DNA of 64,000 nt from Lentzea pudingi (GCF_014646255.1 NZ_BMNC01000002.1:990140-1054139), one strand, 5' to 3'. Shown: positions 38,388 to 49,999, counted from the first letter of the stretch. Numbers and translations: made by a program. Notes: generated by a model not told the origin, from the letters alone.

Positions 38388-39177
38388 GTTCATCTACCCG
38401 AAGCTCATCGGCGCGCGTCTGAGGAGCCAGCTGTCGTACCGCGCGTCGTTCGCGATGGACTTCGTGACGCAGGTGCTGGCCCAGGGGTACGAGCTGATCG
38501 TCATCCTGATCCTCTTCACCCAGATCAACGCGCTCGGCGGCTTCTCGAAGAACGAGGTGCTGCTGATGTACGCGTTCGCGGGGGCCGCGTTCGGCGTCGC
38601 CGACCTGTTCGCCGGGCAGCTCGACAACCTGCCGACCTACATCCGCACGGGCAGCTTCGACGTGCTGCTGATGCGGCCGCTCGGCACGTTGCCGCAGATC
38701 ATGTGCTCCGACATCCGGCTGCGGAGGATCGGGCGGATCACCGGCGCCCTGGCGGTGATGATCTACGCGCTGACGCACGTGGAGATCGCCTGGACGCCGG
38801 CGAAGGTCGTGCTGACGATCGTGACGCCGCTGGCCGGCGCGGTCATCTACAGCGCGGTCTGGGTGGTGGCGTGCTCGATCTGCTTCTGGATCGTCGAGGG
38901 ACGCGAGTTCGCCAACGCGGTCACCTACGGCAGCAACGCCTTCACGTCGTACCCGATCAACGTCTACTCGCGGCCGTTGCGCTGGCTGATGGCGTTCATC
39001 GTGCCGGGTGCGTTCGTCGCGTACTACCCGAGCCTCGCGCTGCTCGGGAAGCAGGATCCGCTCGGCCTGCCTGGCTGGGTCGGCTGGACATCACCGCTCG
39101 TCGCGGCGCTGGCGGCGGTCGTCGCCGGGTTCGTGTGGCGGTTCGCGGTCAGGCACTACCGGGGAACGGGATCATGA
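38380..39177 (+). CDS. ABC-2-type transporter permease
   Basis: 265 aa, six transmembrane helices, second permease of the same exporter and homologous to the first (IGARLRSQLSYRASFAMDF at the N-terminus, DVLLMRPLG). Together with the ATPase it would form a heteromeric ABC-2 exporter; substrate unknown. Stop overlaps the ATPase ATG (ATGA). Confidence 0.87.
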   Translation: MAEFIYPKLIGARLRSQLSYRASFAMDFVTQVLAQGYELIVILILFTQINALGGFSKNEVLLMYAFAGAAFGVADLFAGQLDNLPTYIRTGSFDVLLMRPLGTLPQIMCSDIRLRRIGRITGALAVMIYALTHVEIAWTPAKVVLTIVTPLAGAVIYSAVWVVACSICFWIVEGREFANAVTYGSNAFTSYPINVYSRPLRWLMAFIVPGAFVAYYPSLALLGKQDPLGLPGWVGWTSPLVAALAAVVAGFVWRFAVRHYRGTGS

Positions 39178-40145
39178 TCGAGGTCAGGGAGCTCCGCAGG
39201 GAGTTCAAGGTCGCCACGTCCAAAGGCTTGCGGCGCAACTACAAGACCGTCACGGCGGTCGACGGCGTCACGTTCGGCGTGCAGGCCGGTGAGGCCGTCG
39301 GGTACGTCGGGCCGAACGGCGCCGGCAAGTCCACGACGATCAAGATGCTGACCGGGATCCTGGTGCCGACCAGCGGCGACATCAAGGTGAACGGCGTCGA
39401 CCCGTCGAAGCAGCGGCGCGATCTCGCGAAACGCATCGGCGTCGTGTTCGGCCAGCGCAGCCAGCTCTGGTGGGACCTGCCGCTCAAGGACAGCTTCGAC
39501 CTCCTCAGGTCCATCTACCGCGTGTCGGCGGAGGACTACCGGCGGCGGCTCGACGAGTGCGTCGAACTCCTTGGCCTGCAGGAGCTTCTGATCACCCCGG
39601 TGCGGCAGCTCTCGCTGGGGCAACGGATGCGGGGCGAGATCACCGCCGCTCTCCTGCACGCGCCGGAACTGCTGGTGCTGGACGAGCCGACGATCGGCCT
39701 GGACCTGGAGTCGAAGGAACGCCTCAGGGAGTTCCTCGCGGACATCAACACCCGCCGCGGCACCACCCTCCTGCTCACCACGCACGACCTGGACGACATC
39801 GAACGGCTCTGCCCGCGGCTGATGGTGATCGACCACGGCCGGGTGCTCGCCGACGGCCCGCTGGAGGAGCTGCGCGCCGAGGTCACCCCGGACCGCGAGC
39901 TCGTCATCGACCTCAGGGAACCCGGCCCCGCACCGGACGTCCCAGGAGTGACGGCGGTGCGCAGCGAGGCCAGCGGGTTGCGCCACCACCTCACGTTCAG
40001 GAGGGCGGAGACGACGGCGGCTCAGTTGATCACTCGGGTGGTGCAGCAGGTCGAGGTGCACGACCTCGCCGTGGTGGAGCCGGAAATCGACGACGTCATC
40101 CGAAAGCTCTACCAACGCCAACCCGGTCTGAACATCGATCGGTAG
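39174..40145 (+). CDS. ABC exporter ATP-binding protein
   Basis: 323 aa. Walker A GPNGAGKST at 46-54, signature LSLGQRMRGE, Walker B LLVLDEPTIGLD and H-loop LLTTHDLDD all present. C-terminal ~80-residue regulatory domain as in drug/polysaccharide exporters of the DUF990 group. Third gene of the operon, translationally coupled to the second permease. Confidence 0.93.
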   Translation: MIEVRELRREFKVATSKGLRRNYKTVTAVDGVTFGVQAGEAVGYVGPNGAGKSTTIKMLTGILVPTSGDIKVNGVDPSKQRRDLAKRIGVVFGQRSQLWWDLPLKDSFDLLRSIYRVSAEDYRRRLDECVELLGLQELLITPVRQLSLGQRMRGEITAALLHAPELLVLDEPTIGLDLESKERLREFLADINTRRGTTLLLTTHDLDDIERLCPRLMVIDHGRVLADGPLEELRAEVTPDRELVIDLREPGPAPDVPGVTAVRSEASGLRHHLTFRRAETTAAQLITRVVQQVEVHDLAVVEPEIDDVIRKLYQRQPGLNIDR

Positions 40146-40190
40146 AGTCATGAGTAACTGAAACGGACACTTCGGGCACAAGGAGAGCGA

Positions 40191-40538
40191 ATGCGCCTAG
40201 TTGGACCGCTTGCCGCGGCTGTCATCGCGCTGGGCAGCTTGACGGCATGCGACACGATCCAGGGCGTCAGCGACACCGCGGACAAGGTGAAGCTGTGCGC
40301 CGACGCGATCTCGCTCGTGGGTTTCTCGCCGGACATGAGCGACCCGCAGAAGGCCCTGGAGGACACCCAGGCCAAGGCGAAGGAGCTCGAGACCCTCGCG
40401 AACTCCGCGCCGGACGAGCAGGTCAAGAAGGCTCTCGAAGAGGCCGCGAACGGCATGCAGAACGTCAACTCCGCGGCGGACTGGGTGACCCAGAAGGCCG
40501 ACCTCGTCGCGAAGGTCTCCGCGGCCTGCGGTGGATGA
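40191..40538 (+). CDS. Small lipoprotein
   Basis: 115 aa. Signal peptide with lipobox LTAC (Cys20). The mature part is helical and acidic with two further Cys (KLCADAI and the C-terminal AACGG). Function unknown. AAGGAG 6 nt before the ATG. Confidence 0.75.
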   Translation: MRLVGPLAAAVIALGSLTACDTIQGVSDTADKVKLCADAISLVGFSPDMSDPQKALEDTQAKAKELETLANSAPDEQVKKALEEAANGMQNVNSAADWVTQKADLVAKVSAACGG

Positions 40539-40557
40539 GCACTAGAGCCCTGTTGCG

Positions 40558-40626
40558 CACCTCCGGTGGCGGCCTAGGCTTTGACGCGTCAATCGTGCCA
40601 AGGCCTCACGCCGCACACCGGAGGTG
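40558..40626 (+). promoter_or_regulatory. Inverted repeat covering the ribosome-binding site of the DUF1918 gene
   Basis: Perfect 11-bp arms CACCTCCGGTG (40558-40568) and CACCGGAGGTG (40616-40626). The right arm contains the Shine-Dalgarno GGAGGTG. Possible promoter TTGCGC (40553) -16 bp- TAGGCT (40575). If transcription starts upstream of 40558 the stem would hide the ribosome-binding site; if it starts at the predicted site the repeat is more likely an operator. Confidence 0.5.
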
Positions 40627-40636
40627 TTGCAGCACC

Positions 40637-40828
40637 ATGCAAGCAACAGTGGGTGACAGGCTCCACGTCCACAGCCGCTCCATCGGACTCGAGGAGCGCC
40701 TGGGCGAGATCCTCGAAGTGCGCGGGAACGACGGGCATCCGCCGTACCTCGTCCGCTTCAACGACGGCCACGAAGGTCTGGTGTTCCCCGGACCCGACTG
40801 CGTCGTCGAGTCGCGCGGAAGCGTCTAA
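40637..40828 (+). CDS. DUF1918 domain protein
   Basis: 63 aa, the whole DUF1918 domain (MQATVGDRLHVHSR, GEILEVRGNDGHPPYLVRF). Small SH3-like fold common in actinobacteria, function unknown. GGAGGTG 10 nt upstream. Convergent with the inositol phosphatase-like gene, stops overlapping by 4 bp. Confidence 0.88.
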   Translation: MQATVGDRLHVHSRSIGLEERLGEILEVRGNDGHPPYLVRFNDGHEGLVFPGPDCVVESRGSV

Positions 40829-41637
40829 CCCAGCACGGTCGCGATCAGCTCCTCGGCCAGCTGAGGAGTCGCTGCCGCCACGCCTGACCACCGGTGGGTC
40901 AGGTCGGGTTCGAACGTGAACGGCCGCCCGTGCAGGTCGAGCAGCACACCGCCCGCGGCCGGGACGGTGACCAGCGCCGTAGCGAGGTCCATGATCCGGT
41001 GCGTGTCGCTGCCTGGATCGATGAAGGCGTCGACCGTGCCCTCCGCGACCAGCATGGTCTCCAGGCAGGTCGTGCACAGCACACGAATGCGGTCGGCCTT
41101 GTTCGCGATGCGCAGCCACGCGTCCTGAGTGCCTGTCTTGGGGCGCATCAGACACACGGATGCGCCCTTCAACGTCGTGCGCCCGGTGGTGCGGAACGAC
41201 GTCGGCACTCCTGCGTGCGCATGCCACGCACGGCCCGTGTCGAACCACGTCGTCAAGGCTTCTTTTGCCGTGCCGTCTTCGACGAGCGCACCGGCGAAGC
41301 ACGAGAGAGGGACGCCGAACGCGGCGTTCGCGGACCCGTCGACCGGGTCGATGACGAGGGTGATCGAGGAGCCGTTGTCGACGAACCCGGCTTCTTCGGA
41401 GAGGAGGTTCACGCGACTGCGGTGGATCGACTCCAGGATCGCGTCCTCGACGATGCGGTCGACGCGCATCGTCGGTGTTCCGTCGGCGCCGTCCGCCACT
41501 TCTTCGCGGAGTTCGAGGCGCGTGTGCAGAGATCGGGCACGCCCGTACGCCGCCGACGCCGCGCGGGCGGCGTCGGCGAGCGCGGGGTGCACGTCATCGG
41601 AGAGCTGTGGCGCGGGGACGTCCCAGGGAATCAGCAC
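40825..41637 (-). CDS. Inositol monophosphatase-family phosphatase
   Basis: 270 aa. Metal-binding motifs of the family: LLSEEAG, DPVDGSANAAFG (canonical DP-x-D-G-S/T) and C-terminal DLHG.. region with RIMDLATALV. Mg-dependent sugar-phosphate or inositol-phosphate phosphatase; in actinomycetes often fructose bisphosphatase- or histidinol phosphatase-like. Substrate not assignable. Confidence 0.85.
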   Translation of the reverse strand: MLIPWDVPAPQLSDDVHPALADAARAASAAYGRARSLHTRLELREEVADGADGTPTMRVDRIVEDAILESIHRSRVNLLSEEAGFVDNGSSITLVIDPVDGSANAAFGVPLSCFAGALVEDGTAKEALTTWFDTGRAWHAHAGVPTSFRTTGRTTLKGASVCLMRPKTGTQDAWLRIANKADRIRVLCTTCLETMLVAEGTVDAFIDPGSDTHRIMDLATALVTVPAAGGVLLDLHGRPFTFEPDLTHRWSGVAAATPQLAEELIATVLG

Positions 41638-41678
41638 GTCCCCAACACTGCCACGGGAAACTCAGATCAGTGCCCAGC

Positions 41679-43351
<1,673 letters not shown>

Positions 43352-43366
<15 letters not shown>

Positions 43367-46123
43367 TCCCGTGATCTCCACCAGGACGCCGTCGGCCACC
43401 ATCTCGTCGACGGACTTCGGCAGCAGGTAGGCGGTGCCGCCGCCCGGCTGCTCGAACCACGGCACGGCCACGCCGGTCAGCACCTCGAGCGGGCGGCGCA
43501 ACCGGTACACGCGGTACGGGCGGTTGATCCACGACGGCACGAGGCTGCGTTCCGGGAACGGCGTCCCCGCCACGTAGACGAGGTTGCCGGTCTGGTCGCC
43601 GTAGCGGTCGACCTCCGTGCCCGCCGGCAGCTCGAACATCTGCTTGTGGCGGAACAACGTCAGCGGCGGCTCGCCCGCGAGCGGCGAGATCGGGAACTTC
43701 CTCTTCGACGGTTCCTCCTGCGCCACGGCGGCGGCGACCGGCGAGGGGGCCGGGGCCTGCTGCGGTGCGGGTGGCGGAACCGGCTGCACCTGGGTCGGTG
43801 CGGCTGCCGGTGACGGCATCGGCGGGGCCTGCTGCACCTGCGTCGGCGCCTGCTGTGGCTGCGGCTGCGGTTGCTGCGGAGGCATCGGCGGACGCTGCGG
43901 CGGCGGCACGGGACGGCGTGGCTCCTCGCGGAAGCCGTTCGTCATCGGGCGCTGCGGCGGCTGGGGTGCCCTCGGCGGGACCGTGCGGAAGTTGCCCAGC
44001 ACCAGCCTGCCGATGAGGTACGCCGACGCGTCCTCGACCTTGTCGAACCGCACCGGGTTCTTCGGGCCGTGGTCGAACCAGCTGACCTCCCAGCTGTCGC
44101 CGTCGAGGCGCAGCGTCCAGGTGCGGTCGGCGGGTTCGCCGCCGATCCGGAACACGCCGTGCGGCACGTTGAGGTCGTCCAGCGCGCGGCGGGTGCCCGC
44201 CAGCTCGCGGTCCTCCTCCGGCGTGACCTGCCTCGGCGGCCTGACCGGCTCCGGCTCCGGCTCCGGCTCGGGCTCGGGTTCCGGCTCCGGTTCGGGCTCG
44301 TTGAACAGCGCCGCGTCGAACTGGGTCGTCTCCTCGGACCGCGTCGGCGCGGGAGCCGCGAGAACGGGCAGGGGCTCGGGTTCCGGCTCCTGCTCCGGTT
44401 CGAAGTGCGAGTCGAGCTGCGCCTCGAACGACGTCGTGGACTCGATCTCCTCCTCGGGGGCGAGATCGGGCTCGTCCCCGGTCACCTCGACGACCGGGTG
44501 CTCCTCGGTGACCTCGGCCGGGCTCTCCAGCGGTTCGTCGAGGACCGGGCTCCACGCCATCGTGTCCTGCATGGCGTCGCGCGGACGTTCCTCGGTCTCG
44601 GCGTCGAGGTGGTCGGTGAGCTCGGCGTCGTGGTGGTGCGTGAGGAGCTCGGGCTCGTCCGGGCCTGCGGTGGGGATCTCGGGTTCCTCGGGAACGTGCA
44701 CGTCCTCGTGTTCGTCCTCGGCGGCCGTTTCGTTCGAGTTCTCGGCGACGAACTCCTCGACCGGCTCGGGAAGGACCTCGCGGACGGGTTGGCGGACGAT
44801 CTCCGGTGCGCTCTCCCGGACCGGCGCGGGCGGCCGGACGGGCTCCGGCGGCCGGACCGGTTCCGGCGCCTCGGGCTCCGCGAGATCGCTCGGGTGCGGG
44901 GCGAAGAGGTCCATGCCCGCGCCGTACGTGTCGCGCAGGGTCCGGTCGTCGACCGTGCCGGGCACGCCGTCGGAGTCGAAGACCACCCGGTACGGAGGAC
45001 CGTCGCCGCCCAGCGGGGGCACGGCCACCGCGAGCGTCTCGCCCAGGTCGTCGCGGGCCGGCAGCGGTTCCGGCGCGAACTGCGGCTGCTCGGCCGTGAC
45101 CTCGGCCGCGCGCGGCTCGGGGTACATCGGCTCGAAGTCGTACTCCTCCTGCTCGTCCTCGGCCTCGAACTTCGTGGCCTCGAACTTGGGCGCGGCGTCG
45201 AACTGGGGTGCCGGGTCGAACTTCGGGGCGGCGACGAACTGCGTCGCGTCCGCGGCGGGTCCGGGCTCCGGCTCCGGTTCGGGCTCGACCGGCACCGGCA
45301 CGACGGTGCCGGGAGGCGCGGCGGGAGCACCCAGGTTCGCCGCGGCGGCGAGCCTCGACTCCTCGCTCACCTCCGGCAGGCCGAACCCGGCGGCACGCGC
45401 CCGTTCGACCAGCTCCGGCTCGGGCGGGACGCCGTACTTGCGCAGGTAGTACGAGACCCCGGCGGGCCAGATCCACACACCGTCCGTCTGGAACCCGGAC
45501 GGCACGACCGGGGGCGCGTCCGGGTGCAGCACGTCGTTGTCGAAGCCACGTCCGGCCACGGCGACCGGTGCGTTCGACAGGTACGTGAGCAGCGGCGCGA
45601 CCTCGGGCTCCGGCACCGGCGGGCGGTTGACCGACGGACGACCGTTCGGTCCGGCGCCGTCGAAGACGCGGACCGTGCGGAACACCGGCGTCGGCGGGTT
45701 CAGCCTGCGGCGCAGCCAGTCGGGGACGTTCTCCTCGATGCGCGGGAAGAACCGCATCTCGTCGACGTAGGCCTGCTGCGGCGGCGGGGTCTGCCAGCTC
45801 GGCTCCGCGCGGTCGAAGTCGAGGTTGTAGCTGGAGGGGTGATCGAGCTGGTACTTGGCGTTGGTCCAGCTGCCACGGCCCTCGCGGTGCATGCCGGCCC
45901 GCAGCCGCGCGAACAGCGAGGCCACCTCCTGGGGCACGGCCCACGCGCGCTTGGATCCGTCCTGCAGCCGGAGCTCGGCCTCCAGTTCGAAGTACCGGCC
46001 GGTGGCGCGGTACTGCGCGATCACACTGCGCCAGTCCTCTGGTGCGGCCCGCATCAGAGTCAGGCCGATCTGCTTAACCAGAGCGTCCTGCTCGGTAGGG
46101 TTCAACGGCTTCGGCTCGGACAC
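43352..46123 (-). CDS. TNT-domain protein with immunity-like N-terminal domain
   Basis: 923 aa, no signal peptide. Residues 5-130 resemble the YezG/DUF600 immunity-type fold (APEDWRSVIAQYRATGRYFE, a W-rich end), 150-250 a further actinobacterial domain (QTDGVWIWPAGVSYYLRKYG), then a long Pro/Glu-rich linker, and residues ~830-915 a TNT (tuberculosis necrotizing toxin) NAD-glycohydrolase domain (LPAGTEVDRYGDQTGN, VAGTPFPERSL, PWFEQPGGGTAYLLP). The His and Gln that I recall as catalytic in M. tuberculosis TNT are not evident (GGGTA in place of GGGTQ), so activity is doubtful. Confidence 0.75.
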
Positions 46124-46261
46124 GCCAACATCTTCCCCCGCAACTCGCCGGATCGCACACGTCCCCCGCCACTGCGCCGAACGGTGGAGACCCGACCATA
46201 ACGCGGTGGACGTGCAAGGTTAAAGCTGATCAAGAACACTTCTGGTCCGTCTGGAGGCGAT

Positions 46262-47182
46262 GTGGCGCGGTCCGCGCAGGTGACCGGCGGTCTGCTGGCG
46301 GCAGCGGGCGGAGTGGCCATCGCGGTCCAGGCGCGCGTCAACGGATCGCTCGCCCAGGAGCTCGGCAACGGCCTGCTCGCGGCGTTGATCTCCTTCGCCG
46401 GCGGGTGGTTCGTGCTGCTCGCGGTGGTCCTGACGCGACAGTCCGGACGGGACGGCCTGCTGCGGCTGCGGGACGCGCTGAGGCACCGCCGCATCCGCTG
46501 GTGGGAGTGCGGCGGCGGCATCAGCGGCGCGGTGCTCGTGGGCTCGCAAGGGCTCGCGGTCGCGACCATCGGTGTGGCGGTCTTCACGGTCGCGGTCGTG
46601 ATCGGACAGGTCGTGAGCAGCATGGTCATGGACAACCTCGGGGTCGGTCCCGGTGAGTCGAAGCCGATCACGAAGACACGTGTCGCCGGAGCGGCCGTCG
46701 GCGTTATCGCCGTCGCGATCGCGGTGTCGGACCGGTTCACGTCGCCGGGCGGGTTGTGGCTCGCGGTGCTGCCGCTGGTCGCGGGCCTGCTGATGGGCTG
46801 GCAGCAGGCGGTGAACGGGCTGGTGCGCGAGGCCGCGGCCAACTCGGTGGCGACGATCCTGGTGAACTTCAGCGTGGGCACGGCGGCGTTGCTGCTGGTC
46901 AACGCCGTGACGTGGAGCGGAGTGCCCGGCGCGTTCCCGTCCGGCTGGTGGCTGTACCTCGGCGGGCTGCTGGGCATCGTCGGCGTGGGTGGCGCGATCA
47001 CGTCGGTGCGGTTCATCGGCGTGCTGATGGTCGGGCTGTGCGGTGTTTCCGGGCAGCTCATCGGGGCTGTGATGCTCGACGTGGTGAGTGGGCACCTGGC
47101 CTTGCCGACGGCGATCGGCGTGGCGCTGACGCTGGTGTCGGTGGGCGTCGCCGCGCTGCCCAGTGGGAGGATGAAGGTGTGA
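46262..47182 (+). CDS. YdcZ/DUF606-type DMT transporter
   Basis: 306 aa, about ten transmembrane helices from two homologous five-helix halves, typical of the DUF606/YdcZ subgroup of DMT transporters ([19 protein letters not shown]). GTG with GGAGG 4-5 nt upstream. Its TGA overlaps the folD GTG (GTGA). Confidence 0.83.
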   Translation: MARSAQVTGGLLAAAGGVAIAVQARVNGSLAQELGNGLLAALISFAGGWFVLLAVVLTRQSGRDGLLRLRDALRHRRIRWWECGGGISGAVLVGSQGLAVATIGVAVFTVAVVIGQVVSSMVMDNLGVGPGESKPITKTRVAGAAVGVIAVAIAVSDRFTSPGGLWLAVLPLVAGLLMGWQQAVNGLVREAAANSVATILVNFSVGTAALLLVNAVTWSGVPGAFPSGWWLYLGGLLGIVGVGGAITSVRFIGVLMVGLCGVSGQLIGAVMLDVVSGHLALPTAIGVALTLVSVGVAALPSGRMKV

Positions 47183-48027
47183 CTGCGACGCTGCTCAACG
47201 GCAACGAAACCCGGAACGCGCTGTTCGAGGACCTGAAAGCGCGGGTCGCCGCGCTGCCCGGTTCCGTGGGCCTGGCCACCGTGCTGGTCGGCGACGACCC
47301 CGGCTCGCACTCGTACGTCAAGGGCAAGCACAGGGCGTGCGAGAAGGTCGGCATCTCCTCGATCCGGCGCGACCTGCCCGAGTCGACCACGCAGGAGGAG
47401 CTCGAGGCCGTCATCGACGAGCTGAACGCGAACCCCGAGGTCACCGCGTACATCGTCCAGCTGCCGCTGCCGAAGCACCTGAACGCGAACGCGATCCTGG
47501 AGCGCATCGACCCGGCCAAGGACGGCGACGGCCTGCACCCGGTCAACCTCGGCAAGCTGGTGCTCGGCGAGGAGGCCCCGCTGCCCGCCACACCGCGCGG
47601 CATCGTGGAGCTGCTGCGCCGCTACGAGGTGCCGATCGCGGGCGCGAACGTCGCCGTCGTCGGCCGTGGCGTCACCGTCGGCCGCCCGATCGGCCTGCTG
47701 CTGACGCGTCGTTCCGAGAACGCCACCGTGACGCTGTGCCACACCGGCACCAAGGACCTGGCGGCGGAGGTGCGCCGCGCGGACATCGTGATCGCCGGAG
47801 CCGGCAGCCCCGGTCTGATCACCGCGGACATGGTCAAGCCCGGCGCAGCCGTCGTCGACGTCGGCATCACCCGCACCGAGGCCGGCCTCGTCGGCGACGT
47901 TGCCCCCGAGGTCCGCGAGGTCGCCGGCTGGCTCGCCCCGATCCCCGGTGGCTCCGGACCGATGACCGTCGCGATGCTGCTGACCAACACCGTCGAAGCC
48001 GCCGAGCGCGCCCATGCAGCGGTCTGA
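47179..48027 (+). CDS. folD: Methylenetetrahydrofolate dehydrogenase/cyclohydrolase
   Basis: 282-aa bifunctional enzyme of one-carbon metabolism. Family blocks: [17 protein letters not shown] (with catalytic Lys), [22 protein letters not shown] and the NADP-binding [19 protein letters not shown] start coupled to the upstream transporter. Confidence 0.96.
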   Translation: MTATLLNGNETRNALFEDLKARVAALPGSVGLATVLVGDDPGSHSYVKGKHRACEKVGISSIRRDLPESTTQEELEAVIDELNANPEVTAYIVQLPLPKHLNANAILERIDPAKDGDGLHPVNLGKLVLGEEAPLPATPRGIVELLRRYEVPIAGANVAVVGRGVTVGRPIGLLLTRRSENATVTLCHTGTKDLAAEVRRADIVIAGAGSPGLITADMVKPGAAVVDVGITRTEAGLVGDVAPEVREVAGWLAPIPGGSGPMTVAMLLTNTVEAAERAHAAV

Positions 48028-48334
48028 CGCCGAGGCGCTCATGCCGGAACAGCGCTGGCGCTCGGGCCCCGCGAAGCACCTGCCGTTCGCGCTGGTGCTG
48101 GGCATCGGCGCGCTCGGGCTGGTGCGGACCTTCCAGTACCACTGGCGGCAGGGCGCCGTGCTGCTCGGCGTGGCACTGCTGGTCGCGGCCGTGCTGCGGA
48201 TCCTCGTGACCGACGAGCAGGCCGGTCTGATCAAGATCCGCGGCCGCGGCATGGACGCGTTCCTGTACTCGACGCTGGGCATCGTGGTGATCGCCGTCGC
48301 ACTGACGATCACCGGCGGTCCACTCAGCCGATAG
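48014..48334 (+). CDS. DUF3017 membrane protein
   Basis: 106 aa, three hydrophobic helices; the DUF3017 family characteristically follows folD in actinobacteria. ATG overlaps the folD end by 14 nt; a second ATG nine codons later is possible. Function unknown. Confidence 0.8.
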   Translation: MQRSDAEALMPEQRWRSGPAKHLPFALVLGIGALGLVRTFQYHWRQGAVLLGVALLVAAVLRILVTDEQAGLIKIRGRGMDAFLYSTLGIVVIAVALTITGGPLSR

Positions 48335-48893
48335 CGCGGTTCACCATGACCTCGACGAGCTCGTCGAGGTCCATGGACGCGACCACGTCCGGCAGCGTCA
48401 GCCGTTCGTAGATCAGCCCCGTCATCGCGAAGTAGAGCGAGACGACGGTCATCCGGTCGCCGGGCAGCTTCGAGTCCTCGTTGAACGCGACGTTGGCCTC
48501 GATGTTGCCGGCGATCGTCCTCGTGAGCGCCTGGCGGATCTCCGGCCTCCTCGTGGCCTCCAGCCGCAGCTCCATCATCGCGAGGTAGCAGGCCTTGTCG
48601 GCGTCCGCCCGCTTGATGATGTCGTGCATGAACTTGACCGTGAGCCGCCGGTCGCGCGGGAGCGACAACGACTCCGCCACCGACTCGTCCGACGGCATGA
48701 GCCGGTCGTGCACGCGCGTCATGACCTCCGACATCAGCTCGTCGCGGTTCGCGAAGTAGTTCGACGCCGTGCCCGCCGGTGTCGCGGCTTTCGCGTCGAT
48801 CGCGCGGTAGGTCAGCCCCCGTGCGCCCTCTTGCGCCAGGACGTCGATCGCCGCGTCCAGCAGAGCAGTTCGCCGTGCTTCGTTCCGGACCAC
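48324..48893 (-). CDS. TetR/AcrR-family regulator
   Basis: 189 aa. HTH LTYRAIDAKAATPAGTASNYFANRDELMSE. GTG with AAGGAG 5 nt upstream. A 36-bp palindrome (48908-48943) just upstream of the start is its probable operator and would also cover the divergent reductase promoter. Convergent with DUF3017. Confidence 0.86.
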   Translation of the reverse strand: MVRNEARRTALLDAAIDVLAQEGARGLTYRAIDAKAATPAGTASNYFANRDELMSEVMTRVHDRLMPSDESVAESLSLPRDRRLTVKFMHDIIKRADADKACYLAMMELRLEATRRPEIRQALTRTIAGNIEANVAFNEDSKLPGDRMTVVSLYFAMTGLIYERLTLPDVVASMDLDELVEVMVNRAIG

Positions 48894-48907
48894 GATGCCT
48901 CCTTGAC

Positions 48908-48943
48908 AACCACTACAGGCATAGTACTACAGTTGTCGTGGTT
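48908..48943. promoter_or_regulatory. Candidate TetR operator (36-bp palindrome)
   Basis: AACCAC (48908-48913) and GTGGTT (48938-48943) are symmetric about the same centre as the perfect TAGTACTA core (48922-48929); ACTACAG is also repeated directly (48912-48918 and 48926-48932). Lies between the TetR gene and the divergent dihydrofolate-reductase-like gene. Confidence 0.6.
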
Positions 48944-49094
48944 AGACGCGAGTTCGCGTCGGTCGTCCGGTTTCCTCTTCGGGTCAACCGCCGCAGGCGA
49001 TTCGGGCCGGAGCGGAGGCCGGACGACCGACTTCCCGGCGAGCTCGCCGCCGCCTGCGGAGCAGCGGCAATCAGACACTGAGGGGATGATCGTT

Positions 49095-49658
49095 TTGCGA
49101 AAGCTCGTCTACTACGTGGCAGTGACTCTCGACGGCTTCATCGCCGCCGAGGACGGCACCTTCGACGGCTTCATCTTCGAAGGCGACCACATGGCCGGCA
49201 TCAACGCGCACTACCCGGAGACCCTGCCGACGCAGCTCCGCGAGCCGTTCGGCCTGACGGACGCACCGAACCAGCACTTCGACACGGTTCTGATGGGCCG
49301 CCACACCTACCAGGTGCCCGGCGGCCTGGCCTCGCCGTACGCGCACCTGCGCCAGTTCGTCGTGTCGACCCAGGTGACCGACACCCCGTCCGACGTCGAG
49401 GTGATCCGCTCCGACGTGGCCGGGCGGGTGCGCGCGCTGAAGGCGGAGGACGGCCTCGACATCTGGCTGTGCGGCGGCGGCAAGCTGGCCGCCGAACTGC
49501 TGCCCGAGATCGACAAGATGCTGCTGAAGATCCACCCCGTGGTGTTCGGGCGCGGCATCCCGTTGTTCGACGGGAAAGCCGACATCAGGAAGTTCCAGCG
49601 CACCGATGCGCAGCTGTTCGAGAGCGGAGTTTCGTTCATGACTTACGAACGCAGTTGA
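49095..49658 (+). CDS. RibD-C / dihydrofolate-reductase-like protein
   Basis: 187 aa. N-terminal RKLVYYVAVTLDGFIAAEDG and C-terminal WLCGGGKLAAELLPEIDKMLL are the hallmark of the RibD C-terminal/DHFR-like family, NADPH-dependent reductases of unknown substrate in most members. TTG at 49095 is preferred: GAGGGG is 9 nt upstream, whereas the ATG at 49086 would abut it. Controlled probably by the divergent TetR. Confidence 0.78.
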   Translation: MRKLVYYVAVTLDGFIAAEDGTFDGFIFEGDHMAGINAHYPETLPTQLREPFGLTDAPNQHFDTVLMGRHTYQVPGGLASPYAHLRQFVVSTQVTDTPSDVEVIRSDVAGRVRALKAEDGLDIWLCGGGKLAAELLPEIDKMLLKIHPVVFGRGIPLFDGKADIRKFQRTDAQLFESGVSFMTYERS

Positions 49659-49666
49659 GAAATTGA

Positions 49667-49695
49667 TTGACGGCGAGCAGTGTTCGCCGTAATAC
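49667..49695 (+). promoter_or_regulatory. Near-consensus housekeeping promoter
   Basis: TTGACG (49667-49672), 17-bp spacer, TAATAC (49690-49695). The spacer contains the inverted repeat CGGCGA/TCGCCG (49671-49676 with 49684-49689), a likely repressor site. Transcription would start near 49702 and reach the terminator at 49865. Confidence 0.7.
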
Positions 49696-49727
49696 TTGTG
49701 CCACACACCAAGCCGAAGGGGATCGCG

Positions 49728-49838
49728 ATGAGCAGCCAGGAGATGCGGGGCGAGAGCTTTAGCAGCTTCGTCGCGTGCGTGCGCTCATCACGACGTCCCA
49801 GCTCCTCGCGACCGTTTTCGCAGGTGAGCTCCTTGTAG
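49728..49838 (+). CDS. 36-aa ORF in a short transcript
   Basis: ATG with GAAGGGG at ideal distance, ending TAG 49836-49838. The peptide is Ser/Arg-rich with one Cys (MSSQEMRGESFSSFVACV start). Located between a strong promoter and a strong terminator, so it is the only gene of a ~200-nt transcript. No family recognised; could be a small peptide, a leader peptide, or a spurious frame inside a regulatory RNA. Confidence 0.4.
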   Translation: MSSQEMRGESFSSFVACVRSSRRPSSSRPFSQVSSL

Positions 49839-49864
49839 TGGCACGAGCACCAAGGCCACTCAGG

Positions 49865-49905
49865 GAGCCGCCCATCGGGAAACCGATGGGCGGCTCTCTT
49901 TCTTT
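49865..49905 (+). terminator. Strong intrinsic terminator after the 36-aa ORF
   Basis: 14-bp perfect stem (49865-49878 with 49883-49896), GAAA tetraloop, then TCTTTCTTT. It separates the short transcript from the tRNA array that begins 19 bp later. Confidence 0.85.
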
Positions 49906-49923
49906 GTCGTGCATTTAATTCTT

Positions 49924-49995
49924 GCCCTTGTAGCTCAATGGAGAGAGTGCGGCGCTACGAACGCCGAGATTCAGGTTCGACTCCTGGCAGGGGTA
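49924..49995 (+). tRNA. tRNA-Arg (ACG)
   Basis: Acceptor GCCCTTG/CAGGGGT, D stem GCTC/GAGT, anticodon stem CGGCG/CGCCG with loop CTACGAA (anticodon ACG), T arm TCAGG/CCTGG. Sequence differs markedly from the usual actinobacterial tRNA-Arg(ACG); acceptor and D stems contain wobble pairs. No encoded CCA. Confidence 0.8.
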
Positions 49996-49999
49996 CTTC

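Noticed and set aside
43871..46201. 776-codon plus-strand frame opposite the TNT-domain gene
   Set aside because: Arg/Val/Leu-rich shadow of the repetitive Pro/Glu linker on the other strand; no start signal or family.
46102..48909. 935-codon minus-strand frame spanning the transporter, folD and TetR genes
   Set aside because: Runs antisense to three well-supported genes, low-complexity translation, no domains; GC-rich antisense shadow.
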